A DNA stretch of 64,000 bases from an uncultured Duncaniella sp. (GTDB lineage: Bacteria > Bacteroidota > Bacteroidia > Bacteroidales > Muribaculaceae): NCBI GenBank assembly GCA_910589485.1, contig CAJUSW010000005.1:1-64000 (forward strand), given 5' to 3'. How positions within the stretch are numbered: the first letter of the stretch is position 1; each line of letters opens with the position of its first letter. Made by a program: the position numbers and the translations under genes. This document shows, in pieces, positions 8,051 to 16,265 of the stretch. The notes under the pieces were generated by a model. The model made no database searches, had not been told where the DNA came from, and saw only the letters and a program-made list of their open reading frames with translations.

Positions 8051-10888
8051 TCAAACAATGTCAAGTGTTTCAAGAAGAACATCGGCAAAATCGGATGATT
8101 GCATACGGATTACGTTGGTATCAGTGAGGGAGCGGCCGATGAGGTTGACGCTGCCGTACCAGCCGAGGTTTTGATCAATGACGGCGCAGTTCATCTTGTT
8201 GTCGGAGCGATGGATGATATGGATCCCCATTGATTGTAGTTCGGCTTCGCGGTGGTCTGTCTCGCTTATTACGATTGTTACGCTTACGCCACGGAGCATG
8301 CAGGCGGCGAATAAATCTATGATTTTGGGTGTTCGGTTCCATCGAAGGCGGTTTACGCTGATAACAATGCTACGTTTTGCAGAGGATAAGTCGGCATGGA
8401 ATGGCCGCTCAAAGTTTTCTGAGTCAAAGATGGTTTCAGTAGTGCGTTCTGCAAAGATGCCGTCGTTGACAACCGCTAAGGAATAACCCACGGCTTTGTA
8501 TCCGTGAAGGCGTTTCTTATACATAGAATCGCATATCGGCACTCGCAGGTCTATGTAGTCATAAATTCTGACTTCACTCTTGCCGGAATAGTCGCGGTGA
8601 AGCCGCCCTGTGTATTGCGCAATAAGGCCTTTCCATGACACCGGGAGCGCAAGCATTAGTGTGTCGAGGCGCGGTAGGTCGAAACCTTCGCCGACATATT
8701 TGCCAGTAGCGACAACAACCAATGGTTCCGTGTCTGCAATAGATTTCAGTCGCTCCATTTCCTGTCGCTTGGCCTTTGATGAATCATTACCAACGAGGCG
8801 GATAACATTAGGGCATATTTTTCGACATTCCTCCGCAAGATAATCCACATGAGACGTAAGTCCGGTAAGGATTATCGGAGAGCGCCCCTCATCCAGGACT
8901 TTCTTGACATCATCAATAATCAGGCGATTCCGAGATTCATCTTCCGACAATGATTGAGCAATTGCTGTATAGCCGTTGTCGTCAGAGATATTTCGATAAG
9001 TAGTGAACCGAGGAACAAGTAAACGCTGGAAGGCCTGTTGCTCCTGTTGTGCTTTTGAATCAGCGGTATAACGAATTTCTCCACATTGCATGAAGATTAT
9101 CGGCTGATGACCATCTTTTCGGATTGGTGTGGCGGTCAGTCCATACACCCACTTGGCATTGACCTCTTTCAATACTCGTTCAAAACTTACCGCCGGCGCG
9201 TGGTGACATTCATCGACAATCACCATACCATAGTTACGGACAAATGGCTTTACCTCATTATCGGGTATGCAAGATTGCAAAAGGGCTATGTCAATTTTAC
9301 CGTTCATAGAGTTTTCAGTTGATGACAACGCTCCGAATTTCTTAAATACCTTCCGTCTGCCTCGGCCCTTGGGCTGTTCGTCCGGCAAGAACTCAACTTC
9401 AATATATTGCGCCAAACGCTCACGCCATTGGTCGAGCAATGCTTTGGTATGGAGAAGAATCAGCGTGTTGACTTTCTTGCGGGCTATCATTGCGATACCG
9501 GTGACAGTCTTGCCGAATGCAGTGGCAGCGTAGATGGTGCCACAACGGTGTTTCGACAATTCTTCAATAGCAGTGGCCTGTTCCGGACGCGGTTCTCCGA
9601 GGAACGTTGCTTCAATTGGCTGGCCGGGATTGGTTTTATCTTCTATTGTCAGGCTAACACCATTCTCATTGAAGAAATCAAAAACAGACTCCTCACATCC
9701 TCGCGGTAACCATAGATAATCTTCTACTATTTCCGAACAAGAGATTATACGTGGAATATTGAATGTAGGCAGTCGCATTCCGAGTTTTGCATAGAACTCC
9801 GGATTTTTGAATGCCGCCATTCTCTTCAGATGATTGACAACTTTTGCCGACAATCCGGCCATGGGAATATACAAACCATTAGAACGAGTAATTGCGATTG
9901 TCTTGGGGAAATCTCCATGCTTCATAGGTCTCGGCTCGGGTCGCTCCCATGGTGCAGACTCGCTTGTCTTTGACAGCGCGCCAAGTGGCTCTTGATTGGT
10001 CTGTAAGGACAGGGTAGAATCAACCTGCGCTAAGGGCATCTTCTTTATCTGCTGTAGAAATGTCCACTGGTCAGGATATGGAATAAAATTGTCATCTACA
10101 AAAACACTGTTGCCGTTCTTGCGGGCCATACCCTGTAATGGCAGTGCGACAAGATTGCCGAAGCCGCCGTCAGGCATAAAATCCTGATTAGGGAAGAATC
10201 GGTCGTAAGATTTGAACGACATTCGGCCTTCACGATCCATCGCTTCGGTAAGAATCGCATTGCCGAGCTTTCTCGCCGATTGGGCTTTTATCGGTTCATT
10301 GAAAAGAATCCACACATGCGCTCCATTACCCGAACGAGACCGTTCAACGTATGCTGGAATATTCCAGCCGCGACACACTGAGACATATGCTCTGACATCA
10401 TCTTGATACCCGTGCTCGCAACTCTTATCATCGAAATCACAGCATAGGAAATAGCATGTATTGTCTGGCATAATGGCGTATGCTCCTATAACATCCCTAC
10501 CATTCGGATCCTTCCCCTCAAGATGGGCATAAACATCTGTATAACCCAAATGTTGAAACTCCCTGTTTGGACACTCGGCGCACTTATATTTCTTCTTATC
10601 GCAATACTCCCGATTCCATTCCCGCGTGCATACTGGTTGATAGCCACTCTTCTCAGTCTTCGGACTATACCATCTCCGCGCAAACACATCCTCACGCCCA
10701 CGAAACAGGCTCCGAAATAACGCCACCTTCTCCTCCAATGACAACTGCGGTATTGGCTTCTGAATCGGGATAATTGGCGATGTAGATGCTTCATAGGCGA
10801 TTCCATGCTTCCGAAGCAACTCCTTCAACCGGGCATTTTCCTCTCGAAGCCGAGCCAGTTCATTTTGTATATCGTTTGAGGATGTCAT
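8051..10888 (-). CDS. TOTE-type primase-helicase with degenerate PLD-like tail
   Basis: A 945-residue protein. A short coiled coil (about 5-30) is followed by four Cys that suggest a zinc site (C87, C96, C103, C106). An archaeo-eukaryotic primase domain (about 110-285) has the DFDD motif at 151-154 and SGNGAH at 186-191. An SF2 helicase (about 430-800) has ATAFGKT at 455-461, DECHH at 559-563, TATPIR at 585-590 and QYTGRLHR at 758-765. The C-terminal PLD-like domain (about 825-945) keeps D905 and GSVN, but the HxK pair reads KMN (898-900), so nuclease activity is doubtful. This is the TOTE conflict-system architecture. It starts 7 bases after the DUF4143 ATPase gene. A role in defence or element control is inferred. 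Confidence 0.8.
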   Translation of the reverse strand: MTSSNDIQNELARLREENARLKELLRKHGIAYEASTSPIIPIQKPIPQLSLEEKVALFRSLFRGREDVFARRWYSPKTEKSGYQPVCTREWNREYCDKKKYKCAECPNREFQHLGYTDVYAHLEGKDPNGRDVIGAYAIMPDNTCYFLCCDFDDKSCEHGYQDDVRAYVSVCRGWNIPAYVERSRSGNGAHVWILFNEPIKAQSARKLGNAILTEAMDREGRMSFKSYDRFFPNQDFMPDGGFGNLVALPLQGMARKNGNSVFVDDNFIPYPDQWTFLQQIKKMPLAQVDSTLSLQTNQEPLGALSKTSESAPWERPEPRPMKHGDFPKTIAITRSNGLYIPMAGLSAKVVNHLKRMAAFKNPEFYAKLGMRLPTFNIPRIISCSEIVEDYLWLPRGCEESVFDFFNENGVSLTIEDKTNPGQPIEATFLGEPRPEQATAIEELSKHRCGTIYAATAFGKTVTGIAMIARKKVNTLILLHTKALLDQWRERLAQYIEVEFLPDEQPKGRGRRKVFKKFGALSSTENSMNGKIDIALLQSCIPDNEVKPFVRNYGMVIVDECHHAPAVSFERVLKEVNAKWVYGLTATPIRKDGHQPIIFMQCGEIRYTADSKAQQEQQAFQRLLVPRFTTYRNISDDNGYTAIAQSLSEDESRNRLIIDDVKKVLDEGRSPIILTGLTSHVDYLAEECRKICPNVIRLVGNDSSKAKRQEMERLKSIADTEPLVVVATGKYVGEGFDLPRLDTLMLALPVSWKGLIAQYTGRLHRDYSGKSEVRIYDYIDLRVPICDSMYKKRLHGYKAVGYSLAVVNDGIFAERTTETIFDSENFERPFHADLSSAKRSIVISVNRLRWNRTPKIIDLFAACMLRGVSVTIVISETDHREAELQSMGIHIIHRSDNKMNCAVIDQNLGWYGSVNLIGRSLTDTNVIRMQSSDFADVLLETLDIV

Positions 10889-10895
10889 TCAGCGA

Positions 10896-12179
10896 TCAAT
10901 CTTTTAGACATCCAATCGGCACCACAAGAACGCCATCTTCTCTGCGAAAGGCATAATCTCCTATCGCAGTCAATACCATCATGAATGAAGGTTTCTTCAT
11001 TTTAGTAGTGTCTATCTTATCAGCTAATTCACGTAAAGTGGTTGCGCCCTCGTTAATGAGTTTGTCTCCACCTAACTTTATTTCAATCAGTCCATATCTT
11101 CCATCACGAAGATGAATCACTGCATCACATTCCAAACCATTTTTATCGCGATAATGATATACACCACCATTGAGAGCCTCACTATACGTTCTCAAGTCGC
11201 GAATACACAAGGTCTCGAATATGAGACCAAAAGTGTTAAGATCTGCAATTAGGTCATTTGGACCTATTCCGAGAGCTGCTGTTGCTATTGATGGGTCTGT
11301 AAAATACCGCGTATCGGATGAACGAATTGCAGTTTTCGATCTCAGGTTCGGATTCCAAGCCTCGACATCTTCAATCACAAAAATGTTTTTGAGAGCCTTT
11401 ATGTAGGAGGCTATAGTATCGACATCAAGTGATTCGCCCTCATTTTCTATGAGGTCTTGTCTGATGGTGGGATTTGTCACCTGTCCACCTTGATGGCGAG
11501 CATAAGATCGAAGTAGCCGATGAACTCTACCGGGATCTCTTGTCACCCCATCCACACGCTGAATATCACGGTGTTCCACGGCATCAATATAATCGAATGC
11601 CTGATCGAGCGCAATGTCATCACTCATCTCAACTGATGATGGCCAACCACCACGACATGTAATAAATGCCATTCGCTCCATATCCAGATTAGATAGTCCG
11701 GCAATGTCGTGATTCCCGTCAAAGAGACTTGATAGTGAAACGTCTCCTGAAGATTCGCCCGATTCCCATAAGGCCATTGGCCGCATACGTAACCATGCAA
11801 ACCTCCCCGTTCCACTGTGAACAATCTTACTCATATCCGGTGGGACAGATGAACCTGTGAGAATGAACAAGCCAAACTGGTGGCGATGGTCCGACTCAAA
11901 TCTGATTGAGTCCCAAAGTTGCGGAGCTATCTGCCATTCGTCGATAAGCCTGGGATTATCGCCTTTAAGCAATAGTTTAGGATTAAGGGTTGCTAATTGG
12001 ATATTCTGCTCAACTTTCCCAGGCTCTGACATATACAAAATACTCTTTGCCTGTTGCTCAGCGGTGGTTGTTTTCCCACACCATTTAGCTCCTTCTATTA
12101 AGACTGCACCTTTTCCCTTGAGCTTGCGCTCTAATATCTTATCCGCAATTCGGGGCCGATATATATTTAATCCTGCCAT
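10896..12179 (-). CDS. AAA ATPase with DUF4143 domain
   Basis: A 427-residue protein from the ATG at 12177-12179 (an in-frame TTG two codons upstream is not needed). Walker A is GAKWCGKT (about 30-37) and a Walker B-like LIDEW lies about 45 residues later. The C-terminal DUF4143 part contains ECDAVI and GLIEIK, which fit a PD-(D/E)XK-like nuclease fold. These ATPases are widespread, often solitary, and of unknown role. Here the gene forms a tight operon with the TOTE primase-helicase (7-base gap), which gives it a possible function as its NTPase partner. The promoter carries four 23-bp repeats. Confidence 0.8.
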   Translation of the reverse strand: MAGLNIYRPRIADKILERKLKGKGAVLIEGAKWCGKTTTAEQQAKSILYMSEPGKVEQNIQLATLNPKLLLKGDNPRLIDEWQIAPQLWDSIRFESDHRHQFGLFILTGSSVPPDMSKIVHSGTGRFAWLRMRPMALWESGESSGDVSLSSLFDGNHDIAGLSNLDMERMAFITCRGGWPSSVEMSDDIALDQAFDYIDAVEHRDIQRVDGVTRDPGRVHRLLRSYARHQGGQVTNPTIRQDLIENEGESLDVDTIASYIKALKNIFVIEDVEAWNPNLRSKTAIRSSDTRYFTDPSIATAALGIGPNDLIADLNTFGLIFETLCIRDLRTYSEALNGGVYHYRDKNGLECDAVIHLRDGRYGLIEIKLGGDKLINEGATTLRELADKIDTTKMKKPSFMMVLTAIGDYAFRREDGVLVVPIGCLKD

Positions 12180-12198
12180 ATTCAAATGTTTTAGGTTA

Positions 12199-12206
12199 CA
12201 AAGTTA
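12199..12206 (-). promoter_or_regulatory. -7 box of the DUF4143/TOTE operon
   Basis: TAACTTTG on the minus strand, 20 bases upstream of the ATG. No TTG stands at the expected -33 distance. The first copy of the 23-bp repeat array occupies that place, which points to activator dependence or repression at the array. Confidence 0.55.
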
Positions 12207-12222
12207 ACACTTTAATTTTACA

Positions 12223-12314
12223 ATTCGGTTATTTGGCGTAGTTTTATTCGGTCAAACGGCCTATCTTTATTCGGCTATTTGGACATTTCCTATTCCGTTA
12301 ATTGGCGAAAAGAG
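12223..12314. repeat. Four tandem imperfect 23-bp repeats (iteron-like)
   Basis: Units start at 12223, 12246, 12269 and 12292, exactly 23 bases apart. Each opens with ATTCGG (ATTCCG in the last), and units 1, 3 and 4 continue with a (T/C)TA(T/A)TTGG-type block. There are no spacers between units, so this is not a CRISPR. The array lies just upstream of the -7 box of the DUF4143/TOTE operon and is the best candidate operator for it. Confidence 0.7.
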
Positions 12315-12355
12315 CTTCAATATTTATCATCAGACAAAATACGCCGTGATTATTA

Positions 12356-12640
12356 TAGGGCGAAATGTTGATAATCCAACCACATTTCGCCCTACTATAA
12401 ACCAATTTCACTTATTGATTGCTGAAATCACAGCCATAATTTGTTCCGGCGAGAGGCCTTTTCAAATCCCGTGACTCATTGAATATCAAGAGTTGCGGGA
12501 TTTTTCTTTTAATTCTTGTCCCCTGATTGTCCTCCAAATCATTTCTTACATGTTTTGGTTTTAAACAATCGAAAGGTAGGATCCATTTCATGAACGAGCA
12601 ATCTCAACATCTTCAAAATGATTGAAGATGTTGAAATTAG
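12356..12640 (+). other. Gene-free stretch with three strong hairpins
   Basis: Three stems are visible: 13 pairs (12356-12368 with 12382-12394); 8 pairs (12464-12471 with 12496-12503) followed by TTCTTTT; and 13 pairs (12604-12616 with 12622-12634) followed by a T-rich tail. The last two have plus-strand terminator character although no plus-strand protein gene lies upstream. The stretch 12180-12659 has no ORF I would call; a small RNA is possible. Confidence 0.4.
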
Positions 12641-12659
12641 TTTATTTTTTTATTTCCGC

Positions 12660-12941
12660 TCAGAGGTTCAGATACTCTTTGATAGCTTCAACATATTCCT
12701 CAAAAGCTTTTCTCCCTTGCTCAGTTATTTGGCATACCGTACGAGTTTTCTTGCCTACAAATCCTTTCTCTACAGAAATGTATGCAGCAGTTGAAAGTTT
12801 GTCGAGCTGGACACTAAGATTGCCTGCGGTAGCATCCGTTTTCTCTTTGAGATAATTAAAATCCGCCTCATCAACATTCATCAGAATTGACATTACAGCA
12901 AGACGTAATTGCGAGTGCAACAGCGGATCAAGCTCCTTCAT
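12660..12941 (-). CDS. Winged-helix transcriptional regulator (HTH_34-type)
   Basis: A 93-residue single winged helix: helix region LRLAVMSILMN, recognition part TDATAGNLSVQLDKLSTAAY, wing GKKTRTVCQITEQGRKAF. This matches the small MarR/ArsR-like regulators placed after a membrane protein gene in Bacteroidetes. The start is the ATG at 12939-12941, which overlaps the stop of the membrane protein gene (ATGA). An upstream extension in frame re-reads that gene. It likely represses its own operon through the paired palindromes at 13599-13691 (inference). Confidence 0.8.
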   Translation of the reverse strand: MKELDPLLHSQLRLAVMSILMNVDEADFNYLKEKTDATAGNLSVQLDKLSTAAYISVEKGFVGKKTRTVCQITEQGRKAFEEYVEAIKEYLNL

Positions 12942-13567
12942 AGGTTCTTTTTTGCTTTGTAATTGATTACATGTCCAGGGATGATCGTCATGAAGATAAA
13001 TGCCATGATAAATAGTGGCATCACCCAAGAGGCACACAATGCTATCTTGCCAGCTATGCAGCCTGTCAAAACTATGCCTGACACCAAGCCAAGAGTTCCA
13101 CCCCATATATACGAAGATTCGTTGAGAACTATTCCATTTGCTATTTCAGCCAATGGGACAATGATGAGAGCGAAGACAAACATGGCACTCCAAGCGTCTA
13201 CAGCATAAAACATCATAAGCACAAGGCATACAAATGTGCATGCGATAGCACTGAACCCGACTACAGACCACAATCGGGATATTATCTTGTCTGTGTATGT
13301 TTTAACACCTTTTTTGGCAGCTTCCCTCTTAGCCATAATTGGAGTGGCAGTGCCACCGATTATCCAGATTAGAAACCACATCCAGTTTACCACCGGATTG
13401 TGAGTCAATGCGAGTAGCACCCATATAATCACGCTTATGCAGAGTGTAAGATATCCCCACATAAGCATAATGTTGCCATCTCCAAGGTGGTAACGATCCT
13501 TGGTGCGGGCAATCATTGAGGCAATTATCTCAATGCTTTCCCTTTCGTTGATTCTCTTTTCTTCCAT
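12938..13567 (-). CDS. Integral membrane protein of unknown function
   Basis: A 209-residue protein. After a charged ~30-residue N-terminus there are about six hydrophobic segments (for example LTLCISVIIWVLLAL, MWFLIWIIGG, AIACTFVCLVLMMFYAV, MFVFALIIVPLA). It is co-translated with the winged-helix regulator by a 4-base overlap. The pair is common in Bacteroidetes, often as part of stress- or efflux-related operons, but no transporter signature is present, so function is open. Confidence 0.7.
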   Translation of the reverse strand: MEEKRINERESIEIIASMIARTKDRYHLGDGNIMLMWGYLTLCISVIIWVLLALTHNPVVNWMWFLIWIIGGTATPIMAKREAAKKGVKTYTDKIISRLWSVVGFSAIACTFVCLVLMMFYAVDAWSAMFVFALIIVPLAEIANGIVLNESSYIWGGTLGLVSGIVLTGCIAGKIALCASWVMPLFIMAFIFMTIIPGHVINYKAKKNL

Positions 13568-13598
13568 TTTAGGAGTTTTTTTTTAGGATCCATAAATA

Positions 13599-13691
13599 GG
13601 TTTATATTATAAACCATTATATTCTTAAAAAAAGCGGTCATGCGTTACCGCTTTTCCGGTTGTAAAGTTAATGCGGTTTATTTTATAAACC
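13599..13691 (-). promoter_or_regulatory. Paired palindromic operators before the membrane protein operon
   Basis: Two 17-base palindromes of the form GGTTTAT-N3-ATAAACC lie at 13599-13615 and 13675-13691, 76 bases apart. Between them is a hairpin (AAAAGCGGT and ACCGCTTTT). They are suited to binding by a dimeric regulator, presumably the winged-helix protein of this operon. Confidence 0.6.
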
Positions 13692-13745
13692 AAATTTTGA
13701 AGCAATTATTTTTTCAAATTCGACATTTTGTATGCAAAAACAAGC

Positions 13746-14243
13746 CTAACAGCCCACGACCGATTCTATAAACTCATCAGCCTCGGCCCTCGACTTGAAT
13801 CTCACAACCTCAACCCCTTCCCTGACCGATGCCAATAGATAATTTATCACCGGCAACTGCGTTTCAGGGAAATCCATTATCCACTGATAGAACTCCGGAT
13901 CCATCTCGGTATCCGACCACGGCATGTCTCCCCGGCTCTTTCCTATCCTACTCATCGCACCCTCGAGACAAACGTCAATCGGCAGATCAAAGAAAAACAC
14001 TGTATCGCAATGCTCGAGCCGCAGGGGAAGAGTATGGAGATAATTACCGTCCAATATCCACTCCTCCCCATCAACAATTCTATTCAGCTCAATGACTAAC
14101 GCTTCCCTGCCGATATTGCTTTTGTCAGGGCGATGCCATATCATGTCCATGTAATGCAGAGGCAGTGACGTCTTGGCGGCAAGTTTTCTGCTGAAAGTAC
14201 TCTTTCCCGCACCGGGACACCCTATCACAATGACCCGCTTCAT
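13746..14243 (-). CDS. P-loop kinase-like protein (adenylate kinase/FlaR-like)
   Basis: A 165-residue protein starting with a beta strand and Walker A GCPGAGKST (about 8-16). WHRPDK and WILDGNY (about 60-68) follow, and a FFFDLP strand, as in the 'topology modulation protein'/adenylate kinase-related group. It probably phosphorylates a small molecule; the substrate is unknown. Its ATG lies one base after the stop of the DJ-1-family gene, with AAGGAG overlapping that stop, so the two genes form an operon. Confidence 0.75.
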   Translation of the reverse strand: MKRVIVIGCPGAGKSTFSRKLAAKTSLPLHYMDMIWHRPDKSNIGREALVIELNRIVDGEEWILDGNYLHTLPLRLEHCDTVFFFDLPIDVCLEGAMSRIGKSRGDMPWSDTEMDPEFYQWIMDFPETQLPVINYLLASVREGVEVVRFKSRAEADEFIESVVGC

Positions 14244-14244
14244 G

Positions 14245-14853
14245 CTACTCCTTAAACAACGCGCAGAAGCCCTGCTTATTAAACTGATAGAACATCTCTA
14301 TGCGCTCGGGCGTATCATTCTCAAGAAGCAACAGCAACTCCTTGGCAAATTCGAGTGTAGCCGATCCATTGGCCGTCACCACACGCTGATCCGCCACAGC
14401 CTGCTTATGCTCATACATCTTCTCATTTGTATAATTCTCACCGCCCCACAGCCTCAGCTGTTCAACGCCATTGCCCGTATGGGCCACACCGTTGACAAAC
14501 CCATGCTTAGCCATGAACGACGCCGCATTGCATATCGCACCTACGATCTTGCCCGATTCAACAGCCCTCCTCACCAGAGGTACCACCTCATCGGCCAGCG
14601 GCGTCAGCCATCCAAATCCGCCTATCAGCACCAGCGCCACATAATCTTCAGGCATCGTGTCAAATGAATAGTCGGGCAACACTCTTAATCCACCTATCGA
14701 CTTGACCGGCTCCATTGTCGGGGCCACCATCTTATTCACATACTTAGGATTCTCCTTAAGCGCGTATTCATCACTGGCCACAGCTTCGGCGAGATACACA
14801 ATTTCATGCTCCGCGAAATCAGGAAGCAGCACATACAATATTTCGTTCTTCAT
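14245..14853 (-). CDS. DJ-1/PfpI family protein
   Basis: A 202-residue class I glutamine-amidotransferase-like fold. The nucleophile elbow reads GAICNAASF with Cys at about 105, and VLIGGFGW precedes it. Family members are proteases, deglycase/chaperone-type or isonitrile hydratase-like proteins; the substrate cannot be told. The start ATG at 14851-14853 (MKNEILYVLLPDF) fits the family. The in-frame extension to 14973 is not supported. A -7 box TAATTTTG is seen at 14932-14939 on the minus strand. It is the first gene of an operon with the P-loop kinase. Confidence 0.8.
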   Translation of the reverse strand: MKNEILYVLLPDFAEHEIVYLAEAVASDEYALKENPKYVNKMVAPTMEPVKSIGGLRVLPDYSFDTMPEDYVALVLIGGFGWLTPLADEVVPLVRRAVESGKIVGAICNAASFMAKHGFVNGVAHTGNGVEQLRLWGGENYTNEKMYEHKQAVADQRVVTANGSATLEFAKELLLLLENDTPERIEMFYQFNKQGFCALFKE

Positions 14854-15119
14854 ATCGACATCTGTTTTTATTGATATTTCCACCGGCCACATCAGCCGGG
14901 CCGGGGCACTAATGCGCCTGAATATTCCATACAAAATTAATAAAAAAACGACATACATTCCACCTCTCCGCAATACGAAATCGCCCTGCCACGTGCCTCA
15001 TCCGATAATACTTTTCATTTAAACAATCCCTAAAACCTTACAGGTGCTCAGAACATTCATCCCGCCCCGATCGTTTTTATTAATGACAACCCCTTTCTCT
15101 AACCCAAAAGTATAGCATT

Positions 15120-15350
15120 ATGGATATACAGAACATATTGTCAGAGCTTACCTCCAAATTTGGTGGCTCATTTGATATCGCTGCAGTAACCGAACATCTG
15201 AAAGGCATTGACACCAGCAACTTCTCAATGTCTGAGATTATCGAAAAAGTCAAAAGTTCCGGTCTCATCGGCGACCTCGACGGCGACGGTGTACAGGAAA
15301 GCGTCATCGAAGAAATCAAAGGCAAGATCGGAGGCATCTTCGGCAAATAG
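15120..15350 (+). CDS. Small conserved-type hypothetical protein
   Basis: A 76-residue acidic, helical protein with a calcium-loop-like DLDGDGVQES (about 52-61) and a Gly-rich C-terminus. No signal peptide. The plus strand is chosen because the reading has normal composition and a clean start, while the overlapping minus-strand frames are Ser/Pro-rich shadows. Function unknown. Confidence 0.6.
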   Translation: MDIQNILSELTSKFGGSFDIAAVTEHLKGIDTSNFSMSEIIEKVKSSGLIGDLDGDGVQESVIEEIKGKIGGIFGK

Positions 15351-15426
15351 CCCACAGCTCACCGTCCAATAAGCCACGGGCTGATCGAAGGCTTCTTCGA
15401 CAAACATCCCGAGGGCGCCCCGTCAA

Positions 15427-15567
15427 ATAAGCCACGAAGTGGCGATGCAATCGTAGCCCCACCACGAGTCACGCTGTGTAAAATCGCCCGTCAGGGCAGA
15501 TTTGCACAGCGTGACGTGTGGGGGAAAATGAAAAACCACAGAATCGGGCGTCGAAGACGTCCTATAA
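15427..15567. repeat. Structured intergenic repeat, copy A
   Basis: A 141-base element matching 28922-29063. It has three stems: 15431-15435 with 15439-15443; a long stem (15457-15462 with 15518-15523, 15469-15478 with 15505-15514, inner GCCC-GTCA-GGGC at 15486-15497); and 15546-15552 with 15556-15562. Stem sequences differ from copy B while pairing is kept. Confidence 0.75.
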
Positions 15568-15609
15568 ATCCCGGCATCCACCATTTCTTAACCTCCATAA
15601 AAATAATGA

Positions 15610-15771
15610 CTCCCACCCATATGGACCGGCATGACAAGCCAGGACATTGCCGACCATCTATGCATAAGCCGCAACACCGTCAGCCGTCACCGCCAGGAAA
15701 TACTCTCCAAACTACAGGTGAGAAACTCCACCGAGGCATGCCGACGCGCCAAACTAATGCACATCATATAG
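15610..15771 (+). pseudogene. Relic of a LuxR-type HTH regulator
   Basis: The open reading (ATG at 15631, stop TAG at 15769-15771) encodes 46 residues, beginning MTSQDIADHLCISRNTV and ending in a basic helix. This is the C-terminal GerE/LuxR helix-turn-helix and nothing else. An in-frame TGA stands at 15607-15609 and no sensor domain is recognisable upstream, where the structured repeat begins. I read it as a 5'-truncated remnant; translation as a free HTH peptide cannot be excluded. Its end overlaps the stop of the convergent flavin-binding protein gene. Confidence 0.65.
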
Positions 15772-16264
15772 CACCCTGATTCCCACTCGCCCGCACAAGC
15801 TCTATCGCCTCCTTTCCGATCAGGCTCTCGATATCCAGCCTCAACACCCTTACATGATTGATGCAACGTGCTATCTCCTCATTAGGATCAATCCCGCCGG
15901 AATACTTACCACACAGAAGCATCAGTCCGCGCATCATTTCATCCCTGTCGGTAATTATCCTCACTCTCCCCTTAGCTATCACGCTACGGAAATAGGTCGT
16001 GAATTCCTCGGGGACAATATCATCCTGCGCCACCACACAGAACGAGCACCGGCTCTCGGCCTCTATGCACTCCATCTTATGCCCCGACACCGCGCTATGG
16101 AAATAAATATGCCCCTCGCCGTCATACACATAGCTCAACGGCACACCGTAAGGCTCCCCCTCGGCATCCACAAGCGACAACACCCCGTTGGTGCCGGCAT
16201 TAAGTATCGCCACCGCATCATCCATTTGCAGCAACTGCTTGAATCTTCTCATTCTACGTGCCAT
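15764..16264 (-). CDS. Pyridoxamine 5'-phosphate oxidase-like flavoprotein (NimA-like)
   Basis: A 166-residue split-barrel flavin-binding protein. Key stretches are GVLSLVDAEGEPYGVPLSYVY, IYFHSAVSGHK and SVIAKGRVRII, typical of the 'PNPOx family/NimA-related' group. Such proteins bind FMN or heme and are used as reductases; Nim proteins reduce nitroimidazoles, but sequence alone does not assign that here. It is the second gene of an operon with the SMR transporter (stop and start nearly touching, TGAGATG). Confidence 0.8.
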   Translation of the reverse strand: MARRMRRFKQLLQMDDAVAILNAGTNGVLSLVDAEGEPYGVPLSYVYDGEGHIYFHSAVSGHKMECIEAESRCSFCVVAQDDIVPEEFTTYFRSVIAKGRVRIITDRDEMMRGLMLLCGKYSGGIDPNEEIARCINHVRVLRLDIESLIGKEAIELVRASGNQGAI

Positions 16265-16265
16265 C

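Noticed and set aside
12223..12314. CRISPR array
   Set aside because: The repeats are directly adjacent with no variable spacers, are imperfect, and no cas gene is present.
12460..12475. TTCAAATCCCG resembling a tRNA 3' end
   Set aside because: No matching 5' half of the T-stem and no cloverleaf; the sequence is better explained by the hairpin with 12496-12503.
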